DNA from: DASYAN01 sp963727755
GTDB lineage: Bacteria; Chloroflexota; Ktedonobacteria; Ktedonobacterales; Ktedonobacteraceae
Direction of reading: 5' to 3'
DNA: 64,000 bases
Assembly (NCBI GenBank): GCA_963727755.1
Contig: CAVSHN010000010.1
Location: 116,243 to 180,242 of the forward strand
The notes under the pieces were generated by a model that had not been told where the DNA came from, made no database searches, and worked only from the letters and a program-made list of their open reading frames with translations. Of this stretch, positions 25,634 through 34,930 are shown one piece after another. Made by a program: the position numbers and the translations under genes. The first letter of the stretch is position 1, and every line of letters starts with the position of its first letter.

Positions 25634-26932
25634 ATGGGCTCTAGGCGGCGGTCTGCAAAGAAATCTGTCGCATGTTTGCTCTATAGTACTCCTCAAGGGG
25701 AAATTTATGAGGAGCAAGGTTTGCAAGCACTGGCCTTTGGAGAAATCCCATTGCAGGAAGCTGATCTGATTCCCCTCCCTGATGGCGCAACGCTCTCCAT
25801 GATGCCGAATCGTCTAGCAGTGGGGCGCAAACGCTCAGGCGAGCGATTGGTCCTGGCAAATTCGTGTGGATGGGCTGTGGCTGCCCTACTACCGATTGGC
25901 TATACCCGTACCCTGCTTCCTGCATATGAAAAATTGCCCAATACCGATCCCTTGCCTTTTTTTTGCTATAGTGCAGTTGCTGGTATCAATGGACGGTTCT
26001 ATGTTGCTGCGGTAAAGACGGATAATCCGCGCAGATGGCACCCACGAGTCTTTAATCGTCAGAAATTGGAGCATCTGGTACGTGAGAAGCAGAAAGCTTA
26101 CCCTCATAACCGTATCATTGGGCAGCATGCGCATTGTGTGTTAGACTACTCATGCCCTACTGCTAGCAACCTTTTCTTTGGTCGTTGGGAGATGGCGATT
26201 GCAGTCTCACCTGGATGCAACGCACGCTGCATTGGCTGTATCTCCAAGCAAGAAGAGGAAGATCTGATCTCGCCCCAGGATCGCCTGACCTTTATTCCCA
26301 CCGTTGAAGAGATCGTCGAGGTTGCGCTCCCCCATCTAGTGCGGGCAGAAGACGCCATTGTCAGTTTTGGGCAGGGCTGTGAAGGTGAGCCACTTCTGCA
26401 ATGGCGTCGCCTTGAGCAAGCAATCAAAACATTGCGATCAAAAACAGATAAAGGCGTAATTAACATCAATACAAATGGTAGCAATCCTCGTTGGCTCCAG
26501 CACATCTACGATGCGGGTCTAGACACCATCCGTGTGAGCACCATTTCTGGCCATGTCGAGACATACACGGCCTACTATCGCCCCCTTGGCTATACCTTTG
26601 AACACGTCAAAGAATCACTCAAACGAGCATCTGATGCTGGGCTTTACAGTTCAATCAACCTCTTATGCTTCCCTGGCCTGATTGATCGTGAGCGTGAAGT
26701 CGAAGCCTTACTCTCCTTGGTGAGGGAGACAGGACTGCGGATGATCCAGTTACGCAACCTCAACATTGACCCCGAAGTGCTGCTACCGCGTCTGCCAGAT
26801 CCGGATTCGATGGGCCAAGCTTTGGGGATGCGCAAAATGATCGAGATCCTGAAGCAAGAGGTGCCCGAGGTCGAGATTGGCAATTTCACGCGTGCGGTCA
26901 AGCGAGCTTTTAAGCCAGTTCAGGCTGTGTAG
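25634..26932 (+). CDS. Radical SAM protein with an N-terminal domain of unknown function
   Basis: This 432-residue protein has the cluster-binding motif CNARCIGC (CxxxCxxC, about residue 196) at the start of a radical SAM TIM barrel. A GCEGEPLLQW segment (GGE-like SAM contact) and NINTNGSNPRWL follow. It should use a 4Fe-4S cluster and S-adenosylmethionine to generate a 5'-deoxyadenosyl radical. The first 190 residues, before the barrel, resemble no domain I know, and no auxiliary cluster cysteines follow the barrel. AGAGAAGGAAG precedes the ATG. There is no precursor peptide or partner enzyme nearby, so the substrate is open. Confidence 0.75.
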   Translation: MGSRRRSAKKSVACLLYSTPQGEIYEEQGLQALAFGEIPLQEADLIPLPDGATLSMMPNRLAVGRKRSGERLVLANSCGWAVAALLPIGYTRTLLPAYEKLPNTDPLPFFCYSAVAGINGRFYVAAVKTDNPRRWHPRVFNRQKLEHLVREKQKAYPHNRIIGQHAHCVLDYSCPTASNLFFGRWEMAIAVSPGCNARCIGCISKQEEEDLISPQDRLTFIPTVEEIVEVALPHLVRAEDAIVSFGQGCEGEPLLQWRRLEQAIKTLRSKTDKGVININTNGSNPRWLQHIYDAGLDTIRVSTISGHVETYTAYYRPLGYTFEHVKESLKRASDAGLYSSINLLCFPGLIDREREVEALLSLVRETGLRMIQLRNLNIDPEVLLPRLPDPDSMGQALGMRKMIEILKQEVPEVEIGNFTRAVKRAFKPVQAV

Positions 26933-27175
26933 AATGTATTCTTCTTTTGTAGAAAGACCGTTTTGTCTGTAGAATAGACAAGCCTCGCACCCTATGGAGC
27001 TTGCCACACTTGCGATGTATTATCCTCAGAGGCAGAGGGGCATGCACTTGTCGAATAGCTTAATCCTCTGTTGCGACAAGTTCTAAGTGTTACTAGCAAA
27101 TATTAAAGTAATATGAGATTTCTGTTATTTAATACATTTATAATTAATATATTGCCGTTAGTATTAATCAAGTGG
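26933..27175. other. Convergent intergenic region, no gene seen
   Basis: These 243 bp lie between the 3' ends of the radical SAM gene and the minus-strand kinase. The right half is strongly AT-rich (about 27080-27180). I see weak inverted repeats but no convincing terminator with a T tract, no ORF and no RNA gene. Confidence 0.4.
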
Positions 27176-28699
27176 TTATACTGTTTTATTGACTCTATTA
27201 TTTATTTTCATCATTATTCGTATTATTCCTATTATGGCTGGTCCAACCACTCCACCTAATATTCCTATTCCTACTAATCCACCTACTAATCCACCTAACA
27301 TTCCTAGCTCTACTATGCTATCTTCTAATCCTACTATTTTTCCTATTGTAAAAGTTAATCCTGTTTCTAGCAGACAACTTGCGGTTAATCCTATAGAACC
27401 TCCTAAGCATCCTAATCCTGGTCCTAACCACAATATTCCGCTTAATATTCCTAATCCTAATATTCCGCCACCTAATCCGCCTAATATTCCGCCACCTAAT
27501 CCGCCTACTACTATTCCGCCACCTAATCCGCCTACTATTCCTCCTATTAAACCTAATCCTGCTCTTATTTTCGTCTCTACTGTGAGGGGAGAAAAGGGCT
27601 GTCTTCGTGTGAGATGTCTGGGTGCTGATCGAGGAACAGTGCACAACGAAGATGGCTGGTTTAGTGTACGAGGTCTGACCATCGAGCCATGAGATATAGC
27701 TTGGGTATGGGACTGCGCTGCCATCGCGGCAACCGTTGGAGGGAGGGGTTGTGCAACTGGTGTATCAACCTCTATTGGCGTCTGGACTGGCATCATTGGA
27801 GGAGTGAAAGCTATGGATGGTGGAGGTGATGCTGACCGAGATGGCGCAGTATTCCGTTGAGGAGGCGCAACAAATGACGGTTTTGGTTGGCTAGCCTGTT
27901 CAAGTGTAGTAGCGAAGGCTTGCACAGTGGCGAAACGCTGGTGAGGGTCCTTGGCTAGAGCTGTCAACACAGCTTGCTCAACGTCTGGAGGAAGATCTGG
28001 CACTTTCTGGCGCAACGGCGGGGGTGGTGCCATCAGGTGCTTGGCGAAGATTTCGGTATAGGAGCCATCAAAGGGACGCGCACCACAGAGCCATTCGTAG
28101 ACGACGATGGCGAGCGCGTATTGGTCGCTGGCGGGACGTGCCTGTGCTTGGATTTGTTCTGGAGCCATGTAGGGGATTGTGCCAACGGGTATTTGCGTGC
28201 TCATGGAAGAGGTACTATGAGCAGTAGCAGCGATGCCAAAATCGCTGAGCAGGATAGCATTGCGTTGACCAATGAGCATATTTTCGGGCTTGACATCGCG
28301 GTGAATGAGCCTCTGGTCGTGGGCATACTGCAAGGCGTCAGCAATTTGCTGCACATGGGAAACTACGGTCGTGAGTGGGATGCGCTCACCTTTGACGTGC
28401 TGTTTTCGCAGTGTGCCATTAGGACGGTAATCCATCACCAGGAAAGGGATACCATCATTGGAGACATCGAAGTCGAGGACACGCACGATGTGAGGATGTA
28501 CAAGCTTGGCGATTGTCTCAGCCTCCTGCTGAAAGCCTTGGATCTGTTCATCAGAGAGATGGGCGTGTAGGACTTTGATTGCTGCTTGCATGGAGAGCCG
28601 TACATGTTGACCCAGGTAGACCTCAGCAAATCCTCCACGTCCCAGCAAACTGACCAGTCGATAATTCCCTAGTTGTTGCCCGATCAAATCCTTCGTCAT
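27176..28699 (-). CDS. PknB-type Ser/Thr protein kinase with glycine-zipper membrane tail
   Basis: This 507-residue protein has a complete kinase domain (about 1-270): Gly loop LLGRGGFAEVYLG, catalytic HRDVKPENMLI and DFG in LLSDFGIAAT. A Pro/Ser/Thr linker of about 100 residues leads to a very glycine-rich hydrophobic C-terminus (GGLGGGIVVGGLGGGILGG and further GxxxG runs) that should embed in the membrane. The glycine part is encoded by short DNA repeats (27400-27545). Such kinases are envelope-associated signal transducers. There is no PASTA or other sensor domain, so the tail itself may be the sensing or oligomerising part. No operon partner is evident. Confidence 0.85.
   Translation of the reverse strand: MTKDLIGQQLGNYRLVSLLGRGGFAEVYLGQHVRLSMQAAIKVLHAHLSDEQIQGFQQEAETIAKLVHPHIVRVLDFDVSNDGIPFLVMDYRPNGTLRKQHVKGERIPLTTVVSHVQQIADALQYAHDQRLIHRDVKPENMLIGQRNAILLSDFGIAATAHSTSSMSTQIPVGTIPYMAPEQIQAQARPASDQYALAIVVYEWLCGARPFDGSYTEIFAKHLMAPPPPLRQKVPDLPPDVEQAVLTALAKDPHQRFATVQAFATTLEQASQPKPSFVAPPQRNTAPSRSASPPPSIAFTPPMMPVQTPIEVDTPVAQPLPPTVAAMAAQSHTQAISHGSMVRPRTLNQPSSLCTVPRSAPRHLTRRQPFSPLTVETKIRAGLGLIGGIVGGLGGGIVVGGLGGGILGGLGGGILGLGILSGILWLGPGLGCLGGSIGLTASCLLETGLTFTIGKIVGLEDSIVELGMLGGLVGGLVGIGILGGVVGPAIIGIIRIMMKINNRVNKTV
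27400..27545. repeat. Tandem repeat encoding the kinase glycine tail
   Basis: The plus strand shows repeated ATTCCGCCACCTAATCCGCC and shorter variants (CCTAATATTCCG). These encode the GGxxGGLGGG pattern on the minus strand. The array probably grew by slippage and may vary in copy number between strains. Confidence 0.7.
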
Positions 28700-28840
28700 G
28701 GTATGTGCTTTCCTCTCAAGCTGATTTGCCGACTATTGATGCATAAACAGTGTAGCAAATTGAAGAGGATGAGTCAAGGGAGCTGCGGAGCTGCGCGGGT
28801 GATTGACAAAGTTCTCCAGATGTGGTACTTTACAACCGAT

Positions 28841-28913
28841 GCGCCTGTAGCTCAATGGATAGAGCACCTGACTTCGGATCAGGGGGTTGCGGGTTCAAGT
28901 CCTGCTAGGCGCG
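28841..28913 (+). tRNA. tRNA-Arg, anticodon TCG
   Basis: A complete cloverleaf is visible. The acceptor stem is GCGCCTG / CTAGGCGC with discriminator G. The D arm is GCTC...GAGC, the anticodon stem CCTGA / TCAGG with loop CTTCGGA (anticodon TCG, reading CGA), and the T arm GCGGG-TTCAAGT-CCTGC. No CCA is encoded. Confidence 0.93.
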
Positions 28914-28997
28914 TTTTGAAATTACGGCCACGCTGAAATTTCGGTTCCGTTAACTGATAAAGAGCAAAATCAGCTAAAAGCCCGTCTTGGTCAGTGT

Positions 28998-29372
28998 TTG
29001 AGGCGAATACCTAGCAATTTTAAAAGTGATTATAATGCGTTTGTTTATCATCATGAAAATACTCGTTCAATGATAGATGCAGGCAAATTAGATGGGGTAA
29101 TAGCCCGTATGGACGAGTGGGCAACGACAGGAAATGAGCTAGAGAAAGCCTACGCTACGCGATTCATCTCCTTAGGCATGTGTCAAAAAGGAACGATTCT
29201 ACCTGACAGTGTTGACCTTGCTCAAGCACAAAACTGTCAAGTTGATTTGACGCATGCCTTAGGATATAGAGAGGAATTCATGGCCATGCGAGACCAGAAA
29301 TGCCCTCAACTATCAGATCACGTACTCCAACAGCCAGAGGCAGATGGCTTGCAGGACGGTGAAAATTCATGA
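28998..29372 (+). CDS. Unrecognised ORF downstream of tRNA-Arg, possibly a gene fragment
   Basis: This 124-residue frame starts at a TTG. The frame stays open upstream (KEQNQLKARLGQC) without an ATG, and no ribosome site is evident, so it may be the 3' part of a gene cut off at the tRNA. The content looks like a mixed helical soluble protein (DGVIARMDEWATTGNELEKAY). I do not recognise it. A minus-strand frame overlaps its end (29278-29535) with no better support. Confidence 0.3.
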   Translation: MRRIPSNFKSDYNAFVYHHENTRSMIDAGKLDGVIARMDEWATTGNELEKAYATRFISLGMCQKGTILPDSVDLAQAQNCQVDLTHALGYREEFMAMRDQKCPQLSDHVLQQPEADGLQDGENS

Positions 29373-29573
29373 AGAGGCTCTCCAGCGCTTGCCGCTCTTT
29401 TGATGGGGTTTGGACCGCCGACGTTCTTTCCTTCTGACATTCGTCTCTCCACTTGAGGCCAATCCAGTAGTTTTTTGCGAGGTTTACCAGAAACTTTTTC
29501 TTGCCTAGATGCGTGATCCCCAAAAAGGAAGACAATCTGTCTATTGCAAGAGATCCTTGCTGGTCACGAAACT

Positions 29574-30242
29574 ATGAATACCATACCTGACTGGAACAAG
29601 CAAACGTATCAAATACCAATTCAGGGAGGAATCAAACTCGAGGGCTTCTTGAACATTCCTGAGCATTCTCGTGGGATTGTGCTCTTCGTGCATGGCAGCG
29701 GGAGCAGTCGGCATAGTCCTCGCAACCAGTTCGTTGCACGCATATTACATCATGCTAGCATCGCAACTTTCTTGATTGATCTGCTTACTGTACGGGAAGA
29801 GGAATATGATTCCTATACAGGACATCTGCGCTTTAACATTGACCTCCTAAGTGAACGTGTCTCACAGACTACAGACTGGCTCACCCTCCATGATGCCACA
29901 GCACATCTCAATATTGGCTACTTCGGAGCAAGCACTGGAGCCGCCGCCGCTTTAGTCGCCGCAACCCAACATCCCCAGGTCATTAAAGCCATCGTCTCCC
30001 GAGGTGGCCGACCCGATCTTGCCAAACCATACCTGGACCGCGTGCAATGTCCTACCCTGCTCATCGTTGGAGAAAAAGATACTCAGGTGATTGCTCTCAA
30101 CCGCCTAGCCTACTCCCTCTTACCTTGTACAAAGCAAATTGAGATTGTTGCAGGAGCAAGTCACCTGTTTGAAGAACCAGGAACACTTGAACAGGCCGCC
30201 CAACTAGCTCGCCAGTGGTTTATGAAATATCTATCAGCCTAA
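29574..30242 (+). CDS. Alpha/beta hydrolase, dienelactone-hydrolase-like
   Basis: About 222 residues from the ATG at 29574 (MNTIPDWNKQ); an in-frame TTG at 29544 is possible. The fold shows the HGSGSSRHSPRN oxyanion loop, the nucleophile elbow GYFGASTGAAAAL, the acid in LLIVGEKDTQV and the His in GASHLFEEPG. This family hydrolyses ester or lactone bonds in the cytoplasm. The next gene encodes a phosphoribosyltransferase-like protein 116 bp downstream. I recall the same pair as neighbours or fusions in other bacteria, although the joint function is not established. Confidence 0.8.
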   Translation: MNTIPDWNKQTYQIPIQGGIKLEGFLNIPEHSRGIVLFVHGSGSSRHSPRNQFVARILHHASIATFLIDLLTVREEEYDSYTGHLRFNIDLLSERVSQTTDWLTLHDATAHLNIGYFGASTGAAAALVAATQHPQVIKAIVSRGGRPDLAKPYLDRVQCPTLLIVGEKDTQVIALNRLAYSLLPCTKQIEIVAGASHLFEEPGTLEQAAQLARQWFMKYLSA

Positions 30243-30357
30243 TTACTGAGCATACCCATTCCTACAGCAAATTGTGATACAATAGTGACATGTGCATCTA
30301 TGACAAGCACAAGAAATAGAGAAAGTCTGTCTCACAGAGAAATTTGAGAGGAGGAGA

Positions 30358-31020
30358 ATGGAAACACGCTATCGTGATCGAACACAGGCAGGGTGTGTCC
30401 TGGCCTCTATGCTTACAACCTACAGCAATCGCAAAGATGTTTTGGTATTGGCTCTTCCTCGTGGTGGTGTACCTGTCGCATACGAAGTGGCAAAGGCACT
30501 CCATGCCCCACTCGATGTATTTCTGGTACGGAAATTAGGAGTTCCTGGTCACGAGGAATTAGCCATGGGGGCCATTGCAATGGGCGGTATCCGTGTAATC
30601 AATGAAGAAGTTGTGCGTTCACTGCATATCTCTCCTCACGTTCTCGATGCCGTCGCGTCCAGAGAGCAACAAGAACTCGAACGGCGTGAGCAACTTTACC
30701 GTGATGATCGGCCCTTACTAGTTGTGCGCGATCAAAATGTTATTCTGATCGACGATGGTTTAGCAACTGGTGCCACTATGAGAGCTGCTGTACACGCTTT
30801 GCAGGTACAAGTGCCCGCAAAAATTGTGGTTGCAGTCCCTGTTGCAGCTTACCCGACTTACCGTCGGTTCCATGCCGAGGTAGACGAGATTATATGTCCA
30901 CAAACACCAGAGGTATTCTATGGTGTTGGCTGGTGGTATGAAGATTTCTCGCAAACCTCGGACCAACAAGTGCGCGAGCTTCTCTCTCTATCCGCGCAGG
31001 AATATCCCACCTATACATGA
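30358..31020 (+). CDS. Phosphoribosyltransferase-family protein
   Basis: This 220-residue protein has the PRTase signature VILIDDGLATGATMRAAV (PRPP-binding loop, about residues 128-145). An N-terminal PRGGVPVAYEVA and RKLGVPGHEELAMGA are typical of the comF-like/DLH-associated group rather than of adenine or orotate enzymes. It presumably binds a phosphoribosyl substrate, but the base or acceptor is unknown. The ribosome site GAGGAGGAG is strong. Its position after the hydrolase gene suggests a shared transcript. Confidence 0.8.
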   Translation: METRYRDRTQAGCVLASMLTTYSNRKDVLVLALPRGGVPVAYEVAKALHAPLDVFLVRKLGVPGHEELAMGAIAMGGIRVINEEVVRSLHISPHVLDAVASREQQELERREQLYRDDRPLLVVRDQNVILIDDGLATGATMRAAVHALQVQVPAKIVVAVPVAAYPTYRRFHAEVDEIICPQTPEVFYGVGWWYEDFSQTSDQQVRELLSLSAQEYPTYT

Positions 31021-31083
31021 AATATCATGCAACGCAGGCGCACCACGTTTCATTTTTGCGTGGGCTTCTTGACAAGTAACGGA

Positions 31084-32746
31084 TCAGATGGTATCTAAGC
31101 TGCGTGACCTACGATAATATTGGATGAGCGTATTAGTAGAGCTGTCATGTCTGAGTTTAGGCTCGTCGCCGCTCTCAAGCTCAGGAATGATCCTGTTTGC
31201 TAGTACTTTACCCAGTTCGACACCCCACTGGTCGAACGAGTTTATGTGCCAAATAGTCCCCTGGACAAAGACTTTCTGTTCATAGAGCGCTATCAGCTTG
31301 CCCAACATCTCTGGGGTCAAGCGAGAGGCGAGAATGGTATTTGTCGGGCGATTCCCCTCAAAAGTGCGGTGTGGAACCTGCAAGGGTGATACGCCGTCTG
31401 CCGCAACTTCCTCTGAGGTCTTGCCAAATGCCAGAGCCTCAGTCTGAGCAAAAAAGTTTGCCATCAGCAGATCGTGATGAGACTTCAACGAATGGAGTGG
31501 TTGGCAAAAACCAATGAAATCGCAAGGAATAAGCTTTGTCCCCTGATGGATGAGTTGATAAAAAGCATGCTGACCATTTGTGCCTGGCTGTCCCCAAATA
31601 ATCGGCCCAGTCTGATAATTCACCTTCTGTCCATCTATATCTATATGTTTGCCATTACTTTCCATGTCGAGTTGCTGCAAATAGGCCGGTAGCCGTTCCA
31701 GATATTGGTCGTATGGCAAGATAGCAACCGTTTCAGCTCCGAAGAAATTGTTATACCAAATGCCAATCAAACCAAGCAGTACGGGCAAGTTGCGCTCGAA
31801 AGGGGGCCGTGCGGAAGTGTTCATCCATCTCATGGAATCCTGCAAGCATTTCACGAAAATGCTCGGGACCAATGGCAATCATCAGGGAAAGGCCAATAGC
31901 CGAGTCAAGGGAGTAGCGACCGCCAACCCAGTCCCAGAAGCCAAACATATTCTCAGTATCGATCCCGAATTTCGCTACTTCCTGACTATTCGTCGAGACG
32001 GCAACAAAATGTTTGGCAATAGCTCGCTCATCACCGAGGACCTTGAGACACCATGCGCGAGCTGAACGTGCATTGGTCAGGGTTTCCAGAGTGGTGAAGG
32101 TCTTGGAGGAAACGATAAAAAGCGTTTCGGTTGGATCAAGATCGTGAACCGCTTCTACGAAGTCGGTACCGTCAACATTTGAGACGAAACGGCAAGTCAG
32201 GTTGCGATCACTGTAGTACTTCAGCGCTTCGTAAGCCATATGCGGGCCAAGATCTGAGCCACCGATGCCAATGTTAACGATATTACGGACACGCTTTCCA
32301 GTATAGCCTCTCCATTGGCCGCTGCGCACTTGATTGGCAAAAGCTGCCATCTTGTCCAAGACGGAGTGAACTTCTGGAACTACATTTTGCCCGTCGACGA
32401 AAATCGCCTTGCAAGGCTCTACAGATGAGTTTGGTGTACGCAAGGCCACGTGCAGAACGGCGCGATTCTCCGTGACATTGATCTTCTCTCCCCGAAACAT
32501 AGCATCAATGCGCTCGCGCAATCCAGCTGCCTCAGCCAGTTGCAAAAGCAGACGGAGGGTATCGTCGGTGACGCGGTTCTTAGAATAATCCAAATAGATG
32601 CCAGCCGCTTCAAGGCTCAGCCGTTGACCGCGTTTGGGATCTTCGGCAAAGAGAGTACGAAGGTGAACGTGACGAATTGCTTGGTAATGATCCTCAAGCG
32701 CCTTCCAGACGGGACGTTGCGTAAGTGGCGTTGTGTTTACAGGCAT
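31084..32746 (-). CDS. pgi: Glucose-6-phosphate isomerase (one-base frameshift)
   Basis: It interconverts glucose 6-phosphate and fructose 6-phosphate. Family signatures are present: NIGIGGSDLGPHM, FIVSSKTFTTLETL, and in the C-terminal half FVQGTIWHINSFDQWGVELGK. The frame breaks at 31802-31806, a run of five G on the plus strand. With four, the sequence reads APFERNLPVLLGLIG and the protein is about 553 residues, normal for the family. Given the essential-type function, a sequence error is the simplest explanation. Residues ALRTPNSS and DATGRAHVLD-type regions match the compact bacterial Pgi group. Confidence 0.9.
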
Positions 32747-32845
32747 ATATGTTTAATCCTTTCTAATATCTATGTGTCAATTGAAGTAGAGTGAAGCCTA
32801 ATGATCCTGTGGGACATAGTATCAACTCTGAGTATAGTTACGAAT

Positions 32846-34130
32846 TCAGTGACAAATGTGTCCATGAACGCGTGTTCGGAGGGGAACGACTATCCTCTCA
32901 GGATGCACTACTAAAGACGCAATCGTCTTATTCGCATCCCCTATCCCATTGTCAGTAAAGACGTTTGGGAGTGCTTTGCGCATGATGTTATAGCTTCCGT
33001 TAACATCTGCATTTAGCCTTTGTCCAGATTTGGACTGGTACATGCCACGTGCGACACGTCTACCGTTGAACCTCGCCTTATCAGCATCTTTTTCTCCATA
33101 GACTGGTATGGGGTCAAGATCAAGAAAGCTGGCTTTGCTCGTGTAGCTCTCCTCTTGCACCAAGACCGTGATGCCAACCAGCTTCGCCTTATAGGTGAGC
33201 AGAATCGATGAACCTTGCGTGGGGCAATTGTACAAAGTGCTGGTTATTCTTTTTGCTCATGTTAGCTTCTTGCTTCCAATTCGCGTTTTTCCCGATCACA
33301 AGGGTTCCAATACTTTCATGCACCAAGAGATCGATGATGCGGATGCTCGCAGCGTGCATGTAATGATCTATGCGCCTAGTTCGTTTGGCGGCAACACGTT
33401 CTAGCTCATGTGATGTGTGATGGTTGCTACTCATGTTCTTTTGCATCTTAGACATATGTTTGTTGTAATGTTGGTTTACACTCTTAATCGGACGCCCGTT
33501 AACAAGACGAGGGACAAATCCCCCTTTGTTTGATGTTAGCGCGACAAGATTGTTCACTCCAATGTCTATCGCAGCAACGAGAGAAGGATTGACTTCTTCT
33601 TGCACTTCGACTTTCGTATAGACAACTTCAACGACATAGCATCCACGGATCGACGGCACAATGCGAACCTGATCAATGTTCCGATGGCTGGTTCTGATCT
33701 CAATTCCAAGCTGAGATGGCTTGATGATGCCGTTACGCAGTGCTGGTTGAGAGATTGCCTGAATAGTGTAGACAAGTGCATTCCTCCCTTCTTTCTTGTC
33801 CTTGTATCCAGGCAACTTTGGCCGTCCTAAGAACTTCGATGGATCTTCCTCATAGGCGCGTGTAGCCTCGAAGTACGACTTCCAGTTCTTATCCAGCAGC
33901 TTGAGCACCTGCTGAGATACTTTGCGAGGTAGCGAGCGATAAGCATCATGTTTCTGCATGAGCTTATCCATCTGATTGTAGTTCAAGTACTTTCCGCAAA
34001 AGATGAAGTTCTGCCTGATCTCATAGAGTGCAGCATTGTAGAGATTCTTGGAAGCGAATGCTGCACGGTCGATCAATTCAAATCGTGCATCAATTCTCCT
34101 GATGACATGCTTCTCGACTAATTGCATCAT
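32846..34130 (-). CDS. tnpB: TnpB RNA-guided nuclease of the IS607 element (one-base frameshift)
   Basis: About 427 residues when repaired. An N-terminal helical/WED region is followed by a RuvC nuclease with AIDIGVNNLVAL (first Asp), LLVHESIGTLVIG (Glu) and NADVNGSYNIMRK (last Asp). The frame breaks near 33200 (GATTCTGC). Without one T it reads FIDLLTYKAKLVG and joins the two halves. The region between the last two catalytic motifs (ESYTSKASFLDLD...ARFNGRRVARG) lacks the CxxC zinc-finger cysteines of many TnpBs, a known subgroup. TnpB nucleases use an RNA from the element's end to cut excised donor sites. It overlaps tnpA by about 41 bp. Confidence 0.8.
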
Positions 34131-34701
34131 CGTCTCCTCTCTCTAGTTCTGCTACTATTCTCTCTGTCTTGCGTTTAGCCCGCCTTTGACCATACAGCCT
34201 TGCACAAAAGCTGTAAATGATTGAGATCAGGTCTGCTAGCAGATCTTCAGTTCCGTTCTCTGCTTGGTTGACTACTTCAATCTCACGCCCCTGGACTTTG
34301 AGGAGCGTCTCAATATAACGAAACCCAAAGCGCGTCCCTCTGTCCTTGTGCTCAACTACAATGAGATTGATAGATTGGTCTGCTAGCAAAGAGAGGAATT
34401 TGGGACGGCTATCATTGACGCCAGACCCGATCTCTTTCACTACCTTGGCAATCTGATAGCCCTTGGCAGTACAATAGGCCACTAATCGCGCCGCTTGGCT
34501 CTCCAGGTTAGACTTGTTCTCTGTTGAAGAGACCCGAGCATAGACAGCCACTTTCTGCGTTTGCAAGGGGAGTTGCTCATCAATGGTAATGGTTCTCGTT
34601 CCCGAGGGCGCTTGATAACCCTTGATCATTCCAGCCTTGAACCATCGCAACGCTGTGCGATAGCTGATCCCTTGCTGTTTGGCATACTGACTTAATTTCA
34701 T
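34090..34701 (-). CDS. tnpA: IS607-type serine transposase TnpA
   Basis: This 203-residue protein has an N-terminal MerR-like helix-turn-helix (KLSQYAKQQGISYRTALRWF). A serine-recombinase catalytic domain follows; the nucleophile Ser lies in VYARVSSTENK, followed by arginines in LESQAARLVAY and the DRGTRFGFRY segment. It would catalyse integration with little target specificity via a serine-DNA intermediate. The frame is intact, so the element may be active. Confidence 0.88.
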   Translation of the reverse strand: MKLSQYAKQQGISYRTALRWFKAGMIKGYQAPSGTRTITIDEQLPLQTQKVAVYARVSSTENKSNLESQAARLVAYCTAKGYQIAKVVKEIGSGVNDSRPKFLSLLADQSINLIVVEHKDRGTRFGFRYIETLLKVQGREIEVVNQAENGTEDLLADLISIIYSFCARLYGQRRAKRKTERIVAELERGDDDAISREACHQEN

Positions 34702-34821
34702 AGGATGAGTATATCACATATGCATCCATCTGTCAACATTTGACATCATTTTAAGGGAACGTTTTCGATACCACACCTCTTTGAACACGCTGTTGACTAC
34801 AAGTTCGCTCCACAAAATGAA

Positions 34822-34865
34822 GAGCAAGAAAGATCAGTGCGTTTATAGTCTGATCTTTCTTGCTC
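34822..34865 (-). terminator. Terminator at the end of the NRPS/polysaccharide cluster
   Basis: A perfect 16-bp stem (GAGCAAGAAAGATCAG / CTGATCTTTCTTGCTC), with a 12-base loop, lies about 65 bp past the sbnB stop codon on the minus strand, followed by TTCATTTTG. It is well placed to end the long leftward transcript. Confidence 0.75.
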
Positions 34866-34930
34866 CTCGCAGTTAAGAATCTCTCTTACGGTTCGACAAA
34901 CCAAACCTGAGTCATCACGAAACGATACCT

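Larger units (their letters stand above)
32846..34740 (-). mobile_element. IS607-family insertion element (serine transposase plus TnpB)
   Basis: A MerR/serine-resolvase TnpA gene and a tnpB gene overlap and are read leftward, the defining arrangement of IS607. Exact ends are not determinable by eye, since IS607 makes no target duplication and has no inverted repeats. The limits given are approximate: from just after tnpB to about 40 bp upstream of tnpA. A TnpB guide RNA would be expected to overlap the 3' end of tnpB and the left boundary, near 32800-32900. Confidence 0.75.

Noticed and set aside
27189..27692. A proline-rich 167-residue open frame on the plus strand.
   Set aside because: It mirrors the glycine-rich tail of the kinase on the other strand (Gly codons read as Pro in antisense) and has no independent support.
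28841..29000. tRNA-Arg as an integration site of a genomic island.
   Set aside because: No integrase gene and no repeat of the tRNA 3' end was found nearby; the only hint is a possible gene fragment downstream.
29278..29535. A minus-strand 85-residue frame overlapping the unrecognised ORF after tRNA-Arg.
   Set aside because: No start signals and no recognisable content; it overlaps the promoter region of the hydrolase gene.
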